64,000 nucleotides of DNA from Mycoplasmoides pirum ATCC 25960 (GCF_000685905.1 NZ_JMKZ01000001.1:434001-498000); one strand, 5' to 3'. Numbered from the stretch's first letter, positions 12,152 to 24,142 are shown. Notes: generated from the letters alone by a model not told the origin. Made by a program: numbers and translations.

Positions 12152-12412
12152 TTATCCAAAAAACATAGCAGATTGTTTCGGCGTAAAACCGAATTTTAGA
12201 GCAATTTGCGAACTACTTGGATTATATTGATTATAATTTTTAGATCATGAATTATTATTTATTTGCTTTTCGTTGCTAGAAGTACAAGCGTTAATAATAG
12301 ACATTATTGTACTAGTAAGTGTTTGAACTATTAAAGCCGCACCCATTGCAAAACTTCAAAATGATAAACCACCAATAATTTTTTTCTTATTGATTAAACT
12401 AATTTTTTTCAT
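12152..12412 (-). CDS. Small membrane protein (86 aa)
   Basis: This short frame contains in-frame TGA codons, so the standard code breaks it. Its ATG is 5 bases after an unusually strong GGGGGGTG ribosome site. The protein begins with a basic stretch (MKKISLINKKKIIGG), has one hydrophobic segment (residues about 14-41, ending in INAC) and a polar Asn/Ser/Gln-rich tail ending in TPKQSAMFFG. The segment may be a membrane anchor or a lipoprotein-like signal, since Cys follows the hydrophobic run. A hairpin lies just past the stop. No family is recognised. The ribosome site and the terminator argue for a real gene. Confidence 0.6.
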
Positions 12413-12546
12413 TTTTTCACCCCCCATATAATAAAGTGAGTAAAAACATATAAAATGATAAAAAAATTAATTTTTTTATTTCTTATTTAATTTATAATTA
12501 AATAAATTTTTTAGGTTTATTGATAAAAACTAAGGTTTCAATGTAA

Positions 12547-13164
12547 ATGAGCGGTGCTGAAATTTTTTCATTGATAAGTGTTATATTATTATCAATTGCA
12601 TTTTTGATATGAATTATCACAATATTTGCAAATCGAAATTTGCGTAATGGAATTATTGTAAGATTTAAAAAAATATTTCGTAAGCATCGCGATGTAACAA
12701 GTGACAAAGTATTTATTGATAATTTATCAAGTTCATTATTAAAATTGTCAAATGATAAAATTGGAGCTATTATTGCAATTGAATGTAATGATTCTTTAGA
12801 TTTTTATATTAATCTTGGTTATAAAATCAAAGGAGATTTTTCACCAGAATTTATTATATCTGTTTTTTATAATAAAAATTCTGCATTACATGATGGTGCA
12901 ATAATTGTTAGAAACAAAAATATTGTTTCTATTTCAAGTTATTTTCCTATGACACGTCAATTGTTAGATGTTTCATATGGAGCAAGACATCGTTCTGCTG
13001 TGGGTTTAAGTGAAAGAACTGATTCAATCATTTTTGTAGTTAGTGAAACTACAGGTCGAATTAGTGGTGTTAAAAATGGTATTATTCATAAATTATCGCA
13101 GAATTCTGATCGTTTAGTAGATGAAATAATTAAATTATTATCATTTCAAAAAAATGAAAAATAA
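12547..13164 (+). CDS. cdaM: Diadenylate cyclase, CdaM type
   Basis: The protein is 205 residues: one N-terminal membrane helix (about residues 6-25, [20 protein letters not shown]), a basic linker and a DAC domain. The signature residues are present: HDGA at 115-118 and GARHRSA at 144-150, followed by [16 protein letters not shown]. These bind and condense two ATP to cyclic di-AMP. A single membrane helix rather than three is the mycoplasma CdaM layout. The start ATG is set by a stop just upstream. lepA follows 5 bases later, so the two are co-transcribed. c-di-AMP usually controls potassium and osmotic balance in Firmicutes and mollicutes. Confidence 0.92.
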
Positions 13165-13169
13165 TTTTT

Positions 13170-14972
13170 ATGGATAAAAAATATTTTAGAAATTTTAGTA
13201 TTATTGCTCATATTGATCATGGAAAATCAACAGTTTCAGATCGTTTAATTGAATTTACTAATACGGTTGAATCTAGAGAAATGCAAAATCAATTATTAGA
13301 TTCCATGGATATCGAAAGAGAAAGAGGCATTACAATAAAATTGAACGCTGTTCAATTGGCATATGTTTCTCCAAAAGATAATCAAAAATATTTATTTAAT
13401 TTAATTGATACACCAGGTCATATTGATTTTACGTATGAAGTTTCTAGAAGTCTTGCAGCATGCGAGGGAGCATTATTGGTTGTTGATGCTTCACAAGGAG
13501 TAGAGGCACAAACATTATCAAATGTTTATTTAGCATTAGAAAATAATTTAGAAATTATTCCAGTTATTAACAAAATTGATTTGCCATCAGCTGATGTTGA
13601 TAAAGTTAAAAAACAAATTGAAGAACAAATTGGAATAGATTGTTCAAATGCACCATTAATTTCAGCTAAAACAGGTTTAAATATTGAACAAGTTGTTGAA
13701 GCAATAGTTCGTGATATCCCGCCCCCTAAAGATGGCGATGATAATGCACCATTACAAGCATTAATTTTTGATTCATATTATGACTCTTATAAAGGTGCAG
13801 TTTGTTTCATTAGAATCAAAAATGGAACATTAAAAGCGGGTGACAAAATTTTAATGATGTCTAATAAATCTGTTTATGAAGTAACTGAGGTAGGAGTAAA
13901 AACTCCATATTTATCTAAACGTGATATTTTAGTTTCTGGTGAAGTTGGTTGATTTGCAGCAGCAATCAAAACAGTTCGCGATGTTAATGTAGGTGATACT
14001 ATAACATATGCTAATAATCCAACAAAAGAAGCATTACCAGGTTATCGTAAAGTTATACCAATGGTTTTTGCTGGATTATATCCTGTTGACACTTCTGATT
14101 ATCAATCATTAAAAACAGCAATGAATAAAATTGCTTTATCAGATGCAGCTTTAGAATATGAATATGAAACTTCACAAGCATTAGGTTTTGGAATAAGATG
14201 TGGATTTTTAGGTTTGTTGCATATGGATGTAATTCGCGAACGAATTGTTCGTGAATATAATATTCCTTTAATTGTTACAGCACCTTCAGTAAAATATCAA
14301 GTTTTATTAACCAATAATGAGACAGAATTAGTTGATAATCCAGCTAATTTTCCTGATCGTACAAGAATTAAAAAAATTCTTGAACCATATGTTAAAGTTA
14401 TTATTTCAACTCCAGATGAATATTTAGGTAGCATTATGGAATTGTGTCAAAATTTCCGTGGTAATTATTTAGAATTACAAGAAGTAGATTCGGTTCGAAA
14501 AAAAATTATTTATGAAATGCCACTGGCTGAAATTATTTATAGTTTTTTTGATAAACTAAAATCTATTTCAAAAGGATATGCGAGTTTAGATTATGAATTG
14601 ACAGGATATCAAGAATCTAAATTAGTTAAAGTTGATATTTTATTAAATAATCAAAAAGTAGATGCATTATCATTTATTAGTCATCAAGATTTTGCATATG
14701 AAAAAGGTAAAAAGATTTGTGAAAAATTAAAGGATTTAGTTCCAAAGCATTTATTTGAAATACCTATTCAAGCAGCAATAGGATCTAAAATTATTAGTCG
14801 CGAAACAATTAAAGCTTTAAGAAAAAATGTTTTAGCTAAATGTTATGGTGGCGATGTTAGTAGAAAGAAAAAATTATTAGAACAACAAAAAGAAGGTAAG
14901 AAAAAAATGAAAGCTATTGGGAGTGTAGAAGTTCCTCAAGAAACTTTTGGAAAACTTTTACAAGATGATTAA
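13170..14972 (+). CDS. lepA: Elongation factor 4 (LepA)
   Basis: This is a full-length 600-residue EF4, the usual size, with TGA read as Trp at 13950. The GTPase motifs are clear: AHIDHGKST (G1), RGITIK (G2), DTPGH (G3) and NKIDLP (G4). Next come domain II, the EF-G-like domains ([20 protein letters not shown]) and the LepA-specific C-terminal domain with [18 protein letters not shown]. The protein acts on stalled or mistranslocated ribosomes. It follows cdaM by 5 bases and precedes the MFS gene by 2 bases, forming one operon. Confidence 0.97.
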
Positions 14973-14974
14973 TT

Positions 14975-16414
14975 ATGAATTTAGTTTTCAATAATATTAT
15001 TTATGAAACAACAAAAGAAATAAATTATATTTCATTAGCTATAAATTTATCAATTTTTTTATTGATTTTAATTGCATCTATTGTTTTGTTAACCAAAATA
15101 AAACTTGATGCACCAGGATATAAATTATTATTTGTTTTTTATACATTTTTTTGATTTCCTTTAATGTTAGTTCGTTCATATCGAGGAACATTAAATAATG
15201 ATTTGGAAATTGATAAATCTTTATTGTGAGTTCCATTAACTGTTTATGGATTAGTTGGTATTTTTATTAGACCATTATTTGATTTTTTAGGTGTTCATTT
15301 TAGATCACGAAAAATAATAGTTTACATTTCGCTTGGTTTGCAAATTTTAACCTTCATTCCTTTAATCATAATTCCAAGTTTTGCAACAAATATTATCCAA
15401 GCTATAGGTGTTGGTATTGGAGCTAGTTGTATTGGAACATTTAGTTTATGATTTAATGAACAACATGCTAAAACTAAACCGTTTTTAACTATTTCTATTT
15501 TATCTTTACCACCCTTATTGGCCGATTTTTTAGCATCGCCAATTCAATCAATAATTAGAAGTGTAGCACCATATGGTTCAAATCCTGGTGCAAGCATTCA
15601 TGCTGATCCAAATTTTATGAAATATTTATGAGTAATTGCTTTAGTTGTTATTTTCATTAATTGTTTTATTGGATATTTTTTAAAAGAAAACCGCAATAAT
15701 GTAGGTTTAAGTATTGAAGTTTCAAAAAAGAAATTAATAACAACCAATAGAGATTGAATAGTTTTGGTTGGAATAATTTTAGTAGGTGCAAGCATTGATT
15801 TCACAAAATTTGCAACAGGAGATTCTATTGCAACTTTAACTATTCAAGATATTGGTGGCGCAGAAAATACTGCACCTTTTGAAGGATATGTTTCAGCCAT
15901 TTTTAGTGGGTTTCAATTAATGGGTGGAATTTTGATGGGATTAGTTTTAACTAAATATGTAAGTAAAAACCTTATTTATATTTTTGGAGCAATGTTTTTT
16001 ATTTTTTATAACATGTCAACTATATTAATTACTCAACAAAATTACCCTAATCAAATTTCAGGTGCAATAGCTTTTTTAGGTATTCAATTCTTAAATGGAT
16101 TTGGTTTTGGGATTTTATACAACTTATTAATAGCGCATGTATTATCTTTAAGTTTTAAAACCAAAAAATTTAGTCCGTTAGGTTTATATCAATCTTTTGC
16201 ATCATTAAGTATTGCTTGCGGAACTTTTTTTACTTCGTTTATTAAAGGTTTTTTTCAACAATTAGATTACGCATATGTAGTTTTAGTAATTAGTTCCATT
16301 TTAATTGGTATTACTATATTAATGGGAATAGTTTATTATTTTGTTAATTATTTGGAAGTTAACTGTAATCACAAAGAATTATGAAAAATTAATTTTAAAA
16401 AAATTATTCAATAA
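14975..16414 (+). CDS. Major facilitator superfamily transporter
   Basis: The frame is 479 codons with several TGA Trp codons. About 12 hydrophobic segments fit MFS topology, with a charged loop after the second (RSYRGTLNNDLEIDK) and a central cytoplasmic loop near residues 235-255 (KENRNNVGLSIEVSKKK). It resembles the uncharacterised MFS proteins common in the pneumoniae group, but I cannot name the substrate. It begins 2 bases after lepA, so it probably shares its transcript. Its 3' end overlaps the convergent PP2C-like gene by 11 bases. Confidence 0.8.
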
Positions 16415-17201
16415 TTTTTAATCGAAGGTATGTTCGATCATCAAATGATTTAAAATTTTTGTTTTTACCTTTGGCAGCCAAAAAATCTTTATAACATTCA
16501 GGATCAATAAACAAATAATCTTTTAAATATTTTTCACTTGCTTTAAGAGTATTTTTAAGTTTGATGTATCCATCTGAAGCTAGTACAATTTCATCTGCTT
16601 TTTTAACTTTATGAACAATTGTTAATTTATGATTTAGTTTTAATCCATTAATTACAGGAAAACCAAATGGTCTTTCTAAATTCGCAAAAAAAGATTGTTT
16701 TGTTAAAAAATCTAAAATAACTTGTCGCCCAAACTCATTTCTTTTTTCTTTTGAAATTTTAATCGCTTTTAAATCTACTAATCTTAAATAAAAACTTCTT
16801 AATCCTGTTGAAATCAAATCAATGAATTTACCATGATCATATAATTTGTTGTTAATCAAAATAGGACAATCACCATAACTTACTACTTCTTTTGAAACAT
16901 CATTGTAATAAACAACTCCGGCTTGCAATTGTTCTTCAGGGTGTTCATAAAAAAATTTTTCTTTATTTTTGTATTCTAAATTTAGTGCATGATTAATATG
17001 TTCAATAATTTTTTTATTAGATCAATTTGGGTCAACTGTTTTAAAAGCTTTTAGTATTAATTCTTTTGCAAATCAACCACTAGTTTTATTGTTTTTTCAT
17101 TTGATTTTGCCCTTAGGTGTTCCTCCATCAACTACAGCAACTAATTTATCAGAAATAAAATAACCATCCTCACAATCAATTTGATTCTTTTTTCCAATCA
17201 T
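16404..17201 (-). CDS. PP2C-like protein phosphatase
   Basis: The frame gives 265 residues from the only in-frame ATG. PP2C-style signposts appear in order: AVVDGGTPKG near residue 24 (in place of DGxGG), SYGDCP, EIVLASDGY and the closing DDRTYLRL (matching the DN/DD..T metal site). Thus it is a divergent metal-dependent Ser/Thr phosphatase. The start is uncertain: a good AGGT site and ATG lie at 17226 but are one base out of frame, and removing one C next to 17220 would restore an N-terminus MIKLIEKSM. That looks like a frameshift or sequence variant. The gene is transcribed away from the PTS operon. Confidence 0.65.
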
Positions 17202-17291
17202 TGATTTTTCAATTAATTTGATCATAATTTACCTAATTGTTAAATATTTTTTAATTTAGTTTTTTTTCTATTTGTTTTCTTATTAGAAAAA

Positions 17292-17310
17292 TAATACTAT
17301 TTCAGTATTA
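17292..17310. promoter_or_regulatory. Inverted repeat in the divergent promoter region
   Basis: TAATACT and AGTATTA form perfect 7-base arms around a 5-base spacer. They lie between the PP2C-like gene and the glucose-PTS operon. Size and spacing suit a dimeric repressor site. A second, imperfect pair (GTAGTT at 17342 and AACTAC at 17379) lies in the probable 5' leader. No regulator is identifiable. Confidence 0.4.
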
Positions 17311-17402
17311 GATATATGTGTTAATTTGTTAAAATAAGTTTGTAGTTGGATTACTTTTTTGAAAAAATAAGTTCTAATAACTACATTTAAAAAATAATTA
17401 AT

Positions 17403-17723
17403 ATGAATTTAATCAAATCAACATTGCTTATTGCAATTAAAAATGCAACTGGTCATATATCCAGTTCAACTTCAATTATTCTTTGAATAGTTACAGCTAT
17501 TTTTATTGCAATTGCACTTGTTAGTTATGTATTAAGTTATATATTTTATAGAAAAAGATCAATAGAAAGTAAAACCGATATTACCGCATCAGAATTATTT
17601 GAATTTTCTCATTCAAAATCTAAAAATTGATGAATCAAATATAGAACTAGTGGATTTTTCTGCTTAGGAATATTATTTACAATGCTTGCTATTGGAGGAA
17701 TTATCTTTATTACATCATATTAA
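17403..17723 (+). CDS. Small two-helix membrane protein upstream of ptsG
   Basis: A 106-residue frame with four TGA Trp codons, so it is easily missed. It has two hydrophobic segments, residues about 24-49 (SIILWIVTAIFIAIALVSYV) and 83-105 (FFCLGILFTMLAIGGIIFI), joined by a polar loop rich in Ser, Lys and Glu. No known domain is recognised. The gap to ptsG is 70 bases and both genes face the same way. A similar-sized two-helix protein also accompanies the fructose PTS gene in this window, which hints at a shared accessory role. Confidence 0.7.
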
Positions 17724-17793
17724 TAATTATTTAATTACATTTTGTTTAGAAGCATCAAATTTAAAAATAATTTAATAATAAGGAGAATCGTTT

Positions 17794-20451
17794 GTGAGCA
17801 GATCAACTCAAGTTGGAATCAATATAAAAAAACGATTTAAATTTAAAAAACCTAAAAAAGGCGCTGGTAAAGAATTCATTGGTAAATTATCGCAAGGATT
17901 AATGATGCCAATTGCTGTTTTACCAATTGCTGGTTTATTGCTAGGTATTGGAGCAGCTATTGCTACTAATGCTGGAACTAACGAAGCATTAAAAGTATTT
18001 GGTTTATTTATGAAAAATGCAGGAGATTTTGTTTTTGGAAATCTTTCTGTATTATTTGCTGTAGCGATTGCGATTGCGTTCACTAAAGATGCTGGTGTAG
18101 CTGCATTATCAGCATTAATTGCCTGAATATCATTTAACGGGATGCAAAGTGCTTTAATTATTCCTGAAGCAAATGGAACTTTTTCAATGTTATATTGAAC
18201 AGGTTTGCCTGCTGCTGTTTTTGGAACAAATGTTGGTATTAATTCTTTACAAACTTCTGTATTTGGTGGTGCAATAGTTGGATCTATAGTTGCTGCATTA
18301 TATAACCGTTTTTATCAAATTCAAATGCCTAAAATTTTAGGATTTTTTTCTGGTACAAGATTTGTTCCAATTATTTCATTAATTGCAATGATTCCATTGG
18401 CACTTATATTTGCAATGATATGACCTGGAATTGGATTAGGACTTAATTATATAGGTATTGGTTTAGGTACTCTTGGTGCGAATGGTGGTATTAATGCATT
18501 TATTTTTGGTTATATTGAAAGAGCTTTAGTTCCAACAGGATTACATCACGCTTTCTATTCTCCACTATGATATACATCAGCTGGTGGTAGTATGAATAAT
18601 GTTAATGACATTTCTCCATTCATTCATGTTGGTGGACAAGTATATGCTGTAACTGGTGTTATGATTAATGGAGAACGATTTATGTTTGCTGATCATAATA
18701 TAACTGATCCAAGATGAATTGATATTATTAAGCAATTAAATAATGGTACATTCAACACCGATGAATGAGGTGGCGACCAAAGATTATGATTTGCTTTAAA
18801 TAGTAATTTAATTAATAAGCAATTAATTTTAGGTGGATACACAGGTGGCGGTGGCTCTCAAGGTGATTTATATACAATGACATTTACCACTTTTGCAGAA
18901 AACACTTGAAATATAGGATTTAGCAATATTGGTGCAGTTGTTCCAACTAATAGTGCTTTAACTTATGAAGCAATTAAAGGTGCTCCTGTAGCATTCAGTC
19001 ATGAAAATTTCAAAGTTGCATTTCCTGGTGTAAACCCTGGACAATATGAACAAGGTAAATTTCCATTCATGATCTTTGGTTTACCAGCTGCTGCTGGTGC
19101 TATGGTTATGGCTGCTCCTAAAACTAACCGAAAATATGCAATGTCAATTATTGGTTCAGCTGCATTAACTTCATTCTTAACAGGAATAACTGAACCATTA
19201 GAATTTACATTCTTATTCTTAGCGCCTTGATTATATTGAGGTGTTCATGCTGTTTTATGTGCATTTAGTTTCTGATTCATGTCATTATTTGGTGCAAATT
19301 TAGGTATGACATTTAGTGGTGGTTTCATCGACTTTACAATTTATGGAATTGTTCCTGATGCATTAGGAAGCAATGTTCATAGTTGAGCTGCAGTTATTAT
19401 TGGTATAGTTTATATTCCTATTTATTTCATGTTGTTCTATTTCTTGGTTAAACGCTTTGATTTGAAAACACCTGGACGTGGTGGTGAATTAATAACTAAA
19501 AAACAATATTTTGCATCTAAAGATAAAAATGCAAATCAACAAGTAGATGAATCAATTACAAACAATAAAACAGATTTCACACACACTCAATATACTGCAT
19601 ATAAATTAATTGATGCATTTGGTGGTTTTGAAAATATAGGTGCTGTTAATGCATGTATTACCAAATTACGTGTTAACTTCAAAGAGAAAAACAAAATTAA
19701 TGAAGCACTAATTAAAGAATTAGGTGCACAAGGTATTATTTATCCAAGCGAAGTTTTAGCACATGCTATTTTTGGTACTGATAGTGAACCAATTAAAACT
19801 CAAATGAATATTATTATTAAACGAGAAATAAATATCGAAGCATTAAAGAAATTTGTTGAAATGGTTGATAATCATGAAGAACCTAAAGAAAATAATGTTT
19901 CAAATAATGTAAATAATCTAACTGAATCTGAAAATAAACAATTATTAGATGAAATGATTATTTATGCTCCAATGTCTGGAACACTTGTTAAGTCTTCAGA
20001 GATTAATGATAAAACTTTTGCTGATGAATTAATTGGCCAAGGTGCAGCAATCAAACCTAATGATTCACACATTGTTTCACCATGAAAACAAGATGCCACT
20101 GTTAGTCTTGCATTTAATACAGGACATGCTTATGTTGTTGAAGCTAATGGTATTAAAATTATGATCCATATTGGGATTGATACTGTTAGTTTAAATAGTA
20201 ACAATAATAACTTAAATGATTTAGTTGGCTTTAAACCATATGTTAAAACAGAAGATAAAATTAATTCATTTGCAAAATTAGTTGATGCTGATTTTGATTT
20301 AATCAAGAATAAGAATTTAGATACAATTACTCCAATTATCTTATTATCTGAAAGTGAAAATTTATCTAAATATAATTTAACAGTAATTCCACAATATGGA
20401 AGTGAAATCAAAGTTAATGATCCATTGTTTAAATTAACTTTAAAGTATTAA
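17794..20451 (+). CDS. ptsG: PTS glucose-type permease, IICBA fusion
   Basis: The frame is 885 codons from a GTG start 5 bases after AAGGAGAA. An N-terminal cytoplasmic basic segment leads to a IIC membrane domain (to about residue 555) with [15 protein letters not shown], typical of the glucose family. IIB follows with the phosphocysteine in NACITKL at residue 621, then an Asn-rich linker and a IIA domain with [10 protein letters not shown] and the active histidine in MIHIGIDT at residue 792. All three modules needed to take up and phosphorylate a hexose are in one chain, as in other pneumoniae-group mycoplasmas. A strong terminator follows. Confidence 0.93.
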
Positions 20452-20476
20452 TTTAATTAGATATAAATTAAACAAA

Positions 20477-20512
20477 AATAATGGTTGTTTCTAAACGACC
20501 ATTATTTTTTAT
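20477..20512 (+). terminator. Rho-independent terminator after ptsG
   Basis: A 14-base stem (AATAATGGTTGTTT with AAACGACCATTATT, one G-U pair) and a 2-base loop precede six T. It begins 26 bases after the ptsG stop and is the clearest terminator in the first third of the window. Confidence 0.9.
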
Positions 20513-20973
20513 GTTATATGTGTTATTTTTTAAGTTATTTTTAATAAATATTATTATTTAATAAAATCAAATATTTTTTAATTATTAACTAAACAAAAAA
20601 ATAAAAGTTATTTCATGTCAAAAAATGACTATTTTTAAATTACCATTTTAGATTGTTTTACAAAAATTATTCTTTTAATTTTTTAACTAAATTGTTAAAT
20701 TTATTTTTAATATTTAGTATTCTTGTTCAAAACATGATTATTTAATTTTTTTTAAATCAAATTGCCATTTAGATTTTTAATTTTTCTCTAAAACTAAAAA
20801 CATGTTTTTTATATTCTTTAACAATTTTAGTTAATTTTTATTTGATAATTTTTTAGATATATATAAGTTTTTTTAAAGTATAACTATAACTACTTTAAAA
20901 AATTTAATTGTTATTAATTAAATAAATAAAATGAATAATTAATTAAAAGTGTCAAAATTGTGTAAATAAAATT
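20513..20973. other. AT-rich intergenic stretch, no gene seen
   Basis: About 460 bases between the ptsG terminator and the next gene. Stops are dense in all frames even when TGA is read as Trp. Several T-rich runs and short imperfect palindromes (for example around AAAACATGTTTTT) are present, but nothing specific. It must hold the promoter of the gene at 20974. Confidence 0.5.
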
Positions 20974-21510
20974 ATGAAAAATAAAAAAACAAGGCAATAT
21001 AAATCAACAGATGCTTGCGCTTACCCATATTTATATGAAACAAGTATGAAAGTTGATTATGAATTAATTACTGATGAAATTGCTTGTTATATTGGTTATT
21101 TAACAAGTTTTGTAAAAGAAAAAAAATTACATCGTGATTTAATTTGATTAACTGAATTGGCATGACATATAAACGGTTCAATACGAGGAAAAAACATAAT
21201 TGATAAAAAAATTTATGAAAAAATTCTAAATTTGTATAAATTTTATAAAACAAAAATAAAATCAAATTTAAAACAATTTGTGTTGCCTATTGGGAATTCT
21301 AGTTCATGTATTGCTGAAATTATTAGATGCTTATTTAAAAAAGCAGTTAGAACAACACATAAATTAAGTATTAATGAATCTAATTTAAAAATATCTGATT
21401 TGATTTTTGATAGTTTAAATTTACTATCTAATCTTTTTAATTATATTGCAATTTATCTTAGAGAAAAAAATCAAGATCAAGTTGTAACTTTTAAATCAAA
21501 ATCTTATTAA
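20974..21510 (+). CDS. Cobalamin adenosyltransferase-fold (PduO-like) protein, divergent
   Basis: The product is 178 residues. The helical core looks like the PduO-type ATP:cob(I)alamin adenosyltransferase family: an early helix with ELITDEIACYIGYL (family: VDELNSxLGL), then FVLPIGNSSSCIAEIIRCLFKK near residue 102 (shortened: FVLPIGNSSS, IIRCLFKKAVRTTHKL; family: FxLPGG..A..L..AR...RRAER) and a final LLSNLFNYIAIYLRE (family: LNRLSDLLFxLAR). The N-terminal ATP motif TGDxGxT is absent; the region reads QYKSTDACAYPYLYE. Mollicutes of this group are not known to use B12. The catalytic role is therefore doubtful, and the protein may be a repurposed scaffold or sensor. It lies alone between the two PTS genes. 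Confidence 0.6.
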
Positions 21511-21577
21511 TTTAAATTTTAAAAATTTTTGTGTTTTTCATTATTTTGATAATAAATTAATATTCAACTTTAATTGA

Positions 21578-21583
21578 TATAAT
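21578..21583 (+). promoter_or_regulatory. -10 element for the fructose PTS gene
   Basis: TATAAT lies 55 bases upstream of the ATG at 21639. No convincing -35 is seen, which is normal in mycoplasmas. Confidence 0.55.
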
Positions 21584-21638
21584 AAAAATTGTTGTATTAC
21601 TTAAAAAATATAACATGTTTACAATATGAGGTTGTAGA

Positions 21639-23795
21639 ATGATTAATTTCACAAACCGGTGTATTGAATTTAATATTGATGCCGGTTCTAAAAATGATGC
21701 GTTAAAAAAAATAGCTTCAATTGCTCATCAATTAGAAATAACAAATAATTTAGATGAATTATATGAAGCTTTCATTAGAAGAGAAAAAGAATCATCAACT
21801 GGATTTGAAAAAGGATTTGCAGTTCCACACGCAAGAGATAATTGTGTAAAAAAATCAAGTTTAATGTATGTAAGATTTAAAAATCCAATTGATTGAGAAG
21901 CATTAGATGGTCAAAAGACTCAACATTGTTTTGTTATTATGATTCCAAAAGATGAACAAAATAATGAACATATTGACATGCTTAGCAAAATTTCAGTTGC
22001 TTTAATGAATGAAAAATTTATTAATGAAATATCAACAACAAACTCAACTGAAGAAGCATATAAGATTATTAGTGATTATATGAATATTAATTCTAATAAT
22101 CAAAATAATAATGAAACTATTGTTCAATCTAAAGAACATAATAATACAAGAAATATTTTAGCTATAACTGCTTGTCCTGTTGGAGTTGCGCACACTTATT
22201 TGGCTGCTGAAAAATTAATGGCCGCAGCAAAAGAAAATGGTTGAAATATTAAAGTTGAAACTCATGGATCAAGTGGAATAAAAAATCATTTCACTGATGA
22301 TGAAATTAAAAATGCAGATTTAATTATAATTGCTGCTGATATTGGAATTGATACTGATCGATTTTATAACAAAAAAGTTTATAAATCAGCAATTAAACCA
22401 GCAATTCATAAACCTGTTGAATTAATTAATGAAGCATATGAAAATGCAACATTAATAACAAATAGTACATCAAATAATCAAAATCAAACAAAATCTTTTG
22501 GATCTAAAAAACAAAAAGAAAATTTGATGAAACATATTTTAAGTGGAATAAGTTATATGATTCCATTTGTAATGTTGGGTGGAGTTTGTATTGCATTATC
22601 AATTGGTATCGGAAAACTAATTTATGGTCAAAATGCAGACATTTCACAAATTCAAGGTGATTTCTTATATTATTTAAATCACGTTGGATCAATAGCATTT
22701 ACATTAATGATTGGTGTTTTAGGTGCATATATTGCAAATAGTATTGCAGGAAGATCAGCAATTGCTCCGGCATTTATTGTAAGTGTACTAGGTAATACTG
22801 CTAGTGCAATATTTAGTTTTGGTGGTATTCAAGTTCAAACTGCTATGGGATTCATTGGATCATTATTATTTGGTATATCAATAGGTTATACAGTCAAATG
22901 AATGAACACTTGAAATGTTCCTAAATCAATTAGTCCAATTATGCCAATTTTTGTTATTCCATTAGGTGTTGGTATTTTCTATTCATTAATTGCTATTTTT
23001 GTAATTGGAGCTCCAATTGCTTGAATTATGGGTCAATTTATTAATGCCTTAGAAAGTGTATTTAAACAACAAGATGGTGCTGTTAATGCAGTTTCATTAG
23101 GTGTAAGTATTGGAATTGGTTTTGTAATTGGTGCAATGGCGGGATTTGATATGGGTGGTCCAATTAATAAAGTTGCATTCTTAACATGTACAACTTTAAT
23201 TACTTCGCAAATTTATGAACCAATGGGGATGATTGCTGCAGCAATCCCTGTAGCTCCTTTGGGTATGGGATTATGTACATTAATCTTTAGACATAAATTT
23301 GATGAACAAGAAAAATCACTTGGCGTAAGCGCGATTATTATGGGATTCATAGGTATTAGCGAAGGAGCAATTCCGTTTGCTGTATCAGATCCTAAAAAAG
23401 CAATACCATGTAATGTTATAGGTAGCGCTATTGCTGGTGCTATTGCTGCAGCATTTAGCGTTACTTGTGCAGCGGGTCATGGTGGTCCAATTGTAGCAAT
23501 CTTAGGTGCAATTGGAAGTGGTAATGATGTTTATGGCATTGCTGGCGGAATAGGTTTCTTCTTTTTAGCTATTGTTATTGGTACAGCTATAACTTGTACT
23601 TTATATGGTTTAATTAGAAACCGTGAAATTAGTTCTTTATTCAAAAAAAGTAAAGATAAAAATCAACAAACAAATGAAAATTTTAACAATCAAGTATCAA
23701 TGAATAATATTGTTTATCCTGAAACTAATTTAGTTAAAAATCAATACTTCAAGAGACATCACTATGAAAAAATCAAAACAATCAAAAACTTCTAG
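21639..23795 (+). CDS. fruA: PTS fructose-type permease, IIABC fusion
   Basis: The frame is 718 codons with TGA as Trp. The IIA domain has the phosphohistidine in FAVPHARDN (residue 64). IIB has the phosphocysteine in ITACPVGVAHT (residue 179). A linker rich in Asn/Gln/Ser leads to the membrane IIC domain (from about residue 295), with GAMAGFDMGGPINK and ISEGAIPFA, both typical of the fructose family. The product would import fructose as fructose-1-phosphate. The C-terminal 35 residues are a polar tail, and the last 32 bases overlap the next gene, implying translational coupling. Confidence 0.93.
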
Positions 23796-24141
23796 AACTA
23801 ATTATTTTTCAAATGAAAGATTAGCGAAGACCAGATTTATTCAAATGCATAAGCATTACGATAAACCATGAAATGTAATTATTTTTTATGTTATTGTTTT
23901 TTTAACTTTGGCTTTTGCAATAATTGGAATTACATTAACTGTTTTGGGGAATAATACTTATTTAGAATTTGTTAGAATTCAAAAAGAAATTATTGGACCT
24001 AATCCACCTAGTCCAACACCCCAATTACCTGATATTACAATGTTTAATTTTGGTTTATTTAGTATTGTATTTTCAATCTTATTAATTATTGCATCAGTTT
24101 TATTTGGAAATTCAACATTTAACAAAAAAATTCAAAATTAA
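23764..24141 (+). CDS. Small two-helix membrane protein coupled to fruA
   Basis: The 125-residue frame starts inside the 3' end of fruA. A basic N-terminal 40 residues is followed by two hydrophobic helices (about residues 42-65 and 100-119), separated by an outside loop with PNPPSPTPQLP. One TGA Trp codon occurs. No family is recognised. Overlap with fruA argues for a linked role such as permease assembly or stability. Confidence 0.7.
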
Positions 24142-24142
24142 A

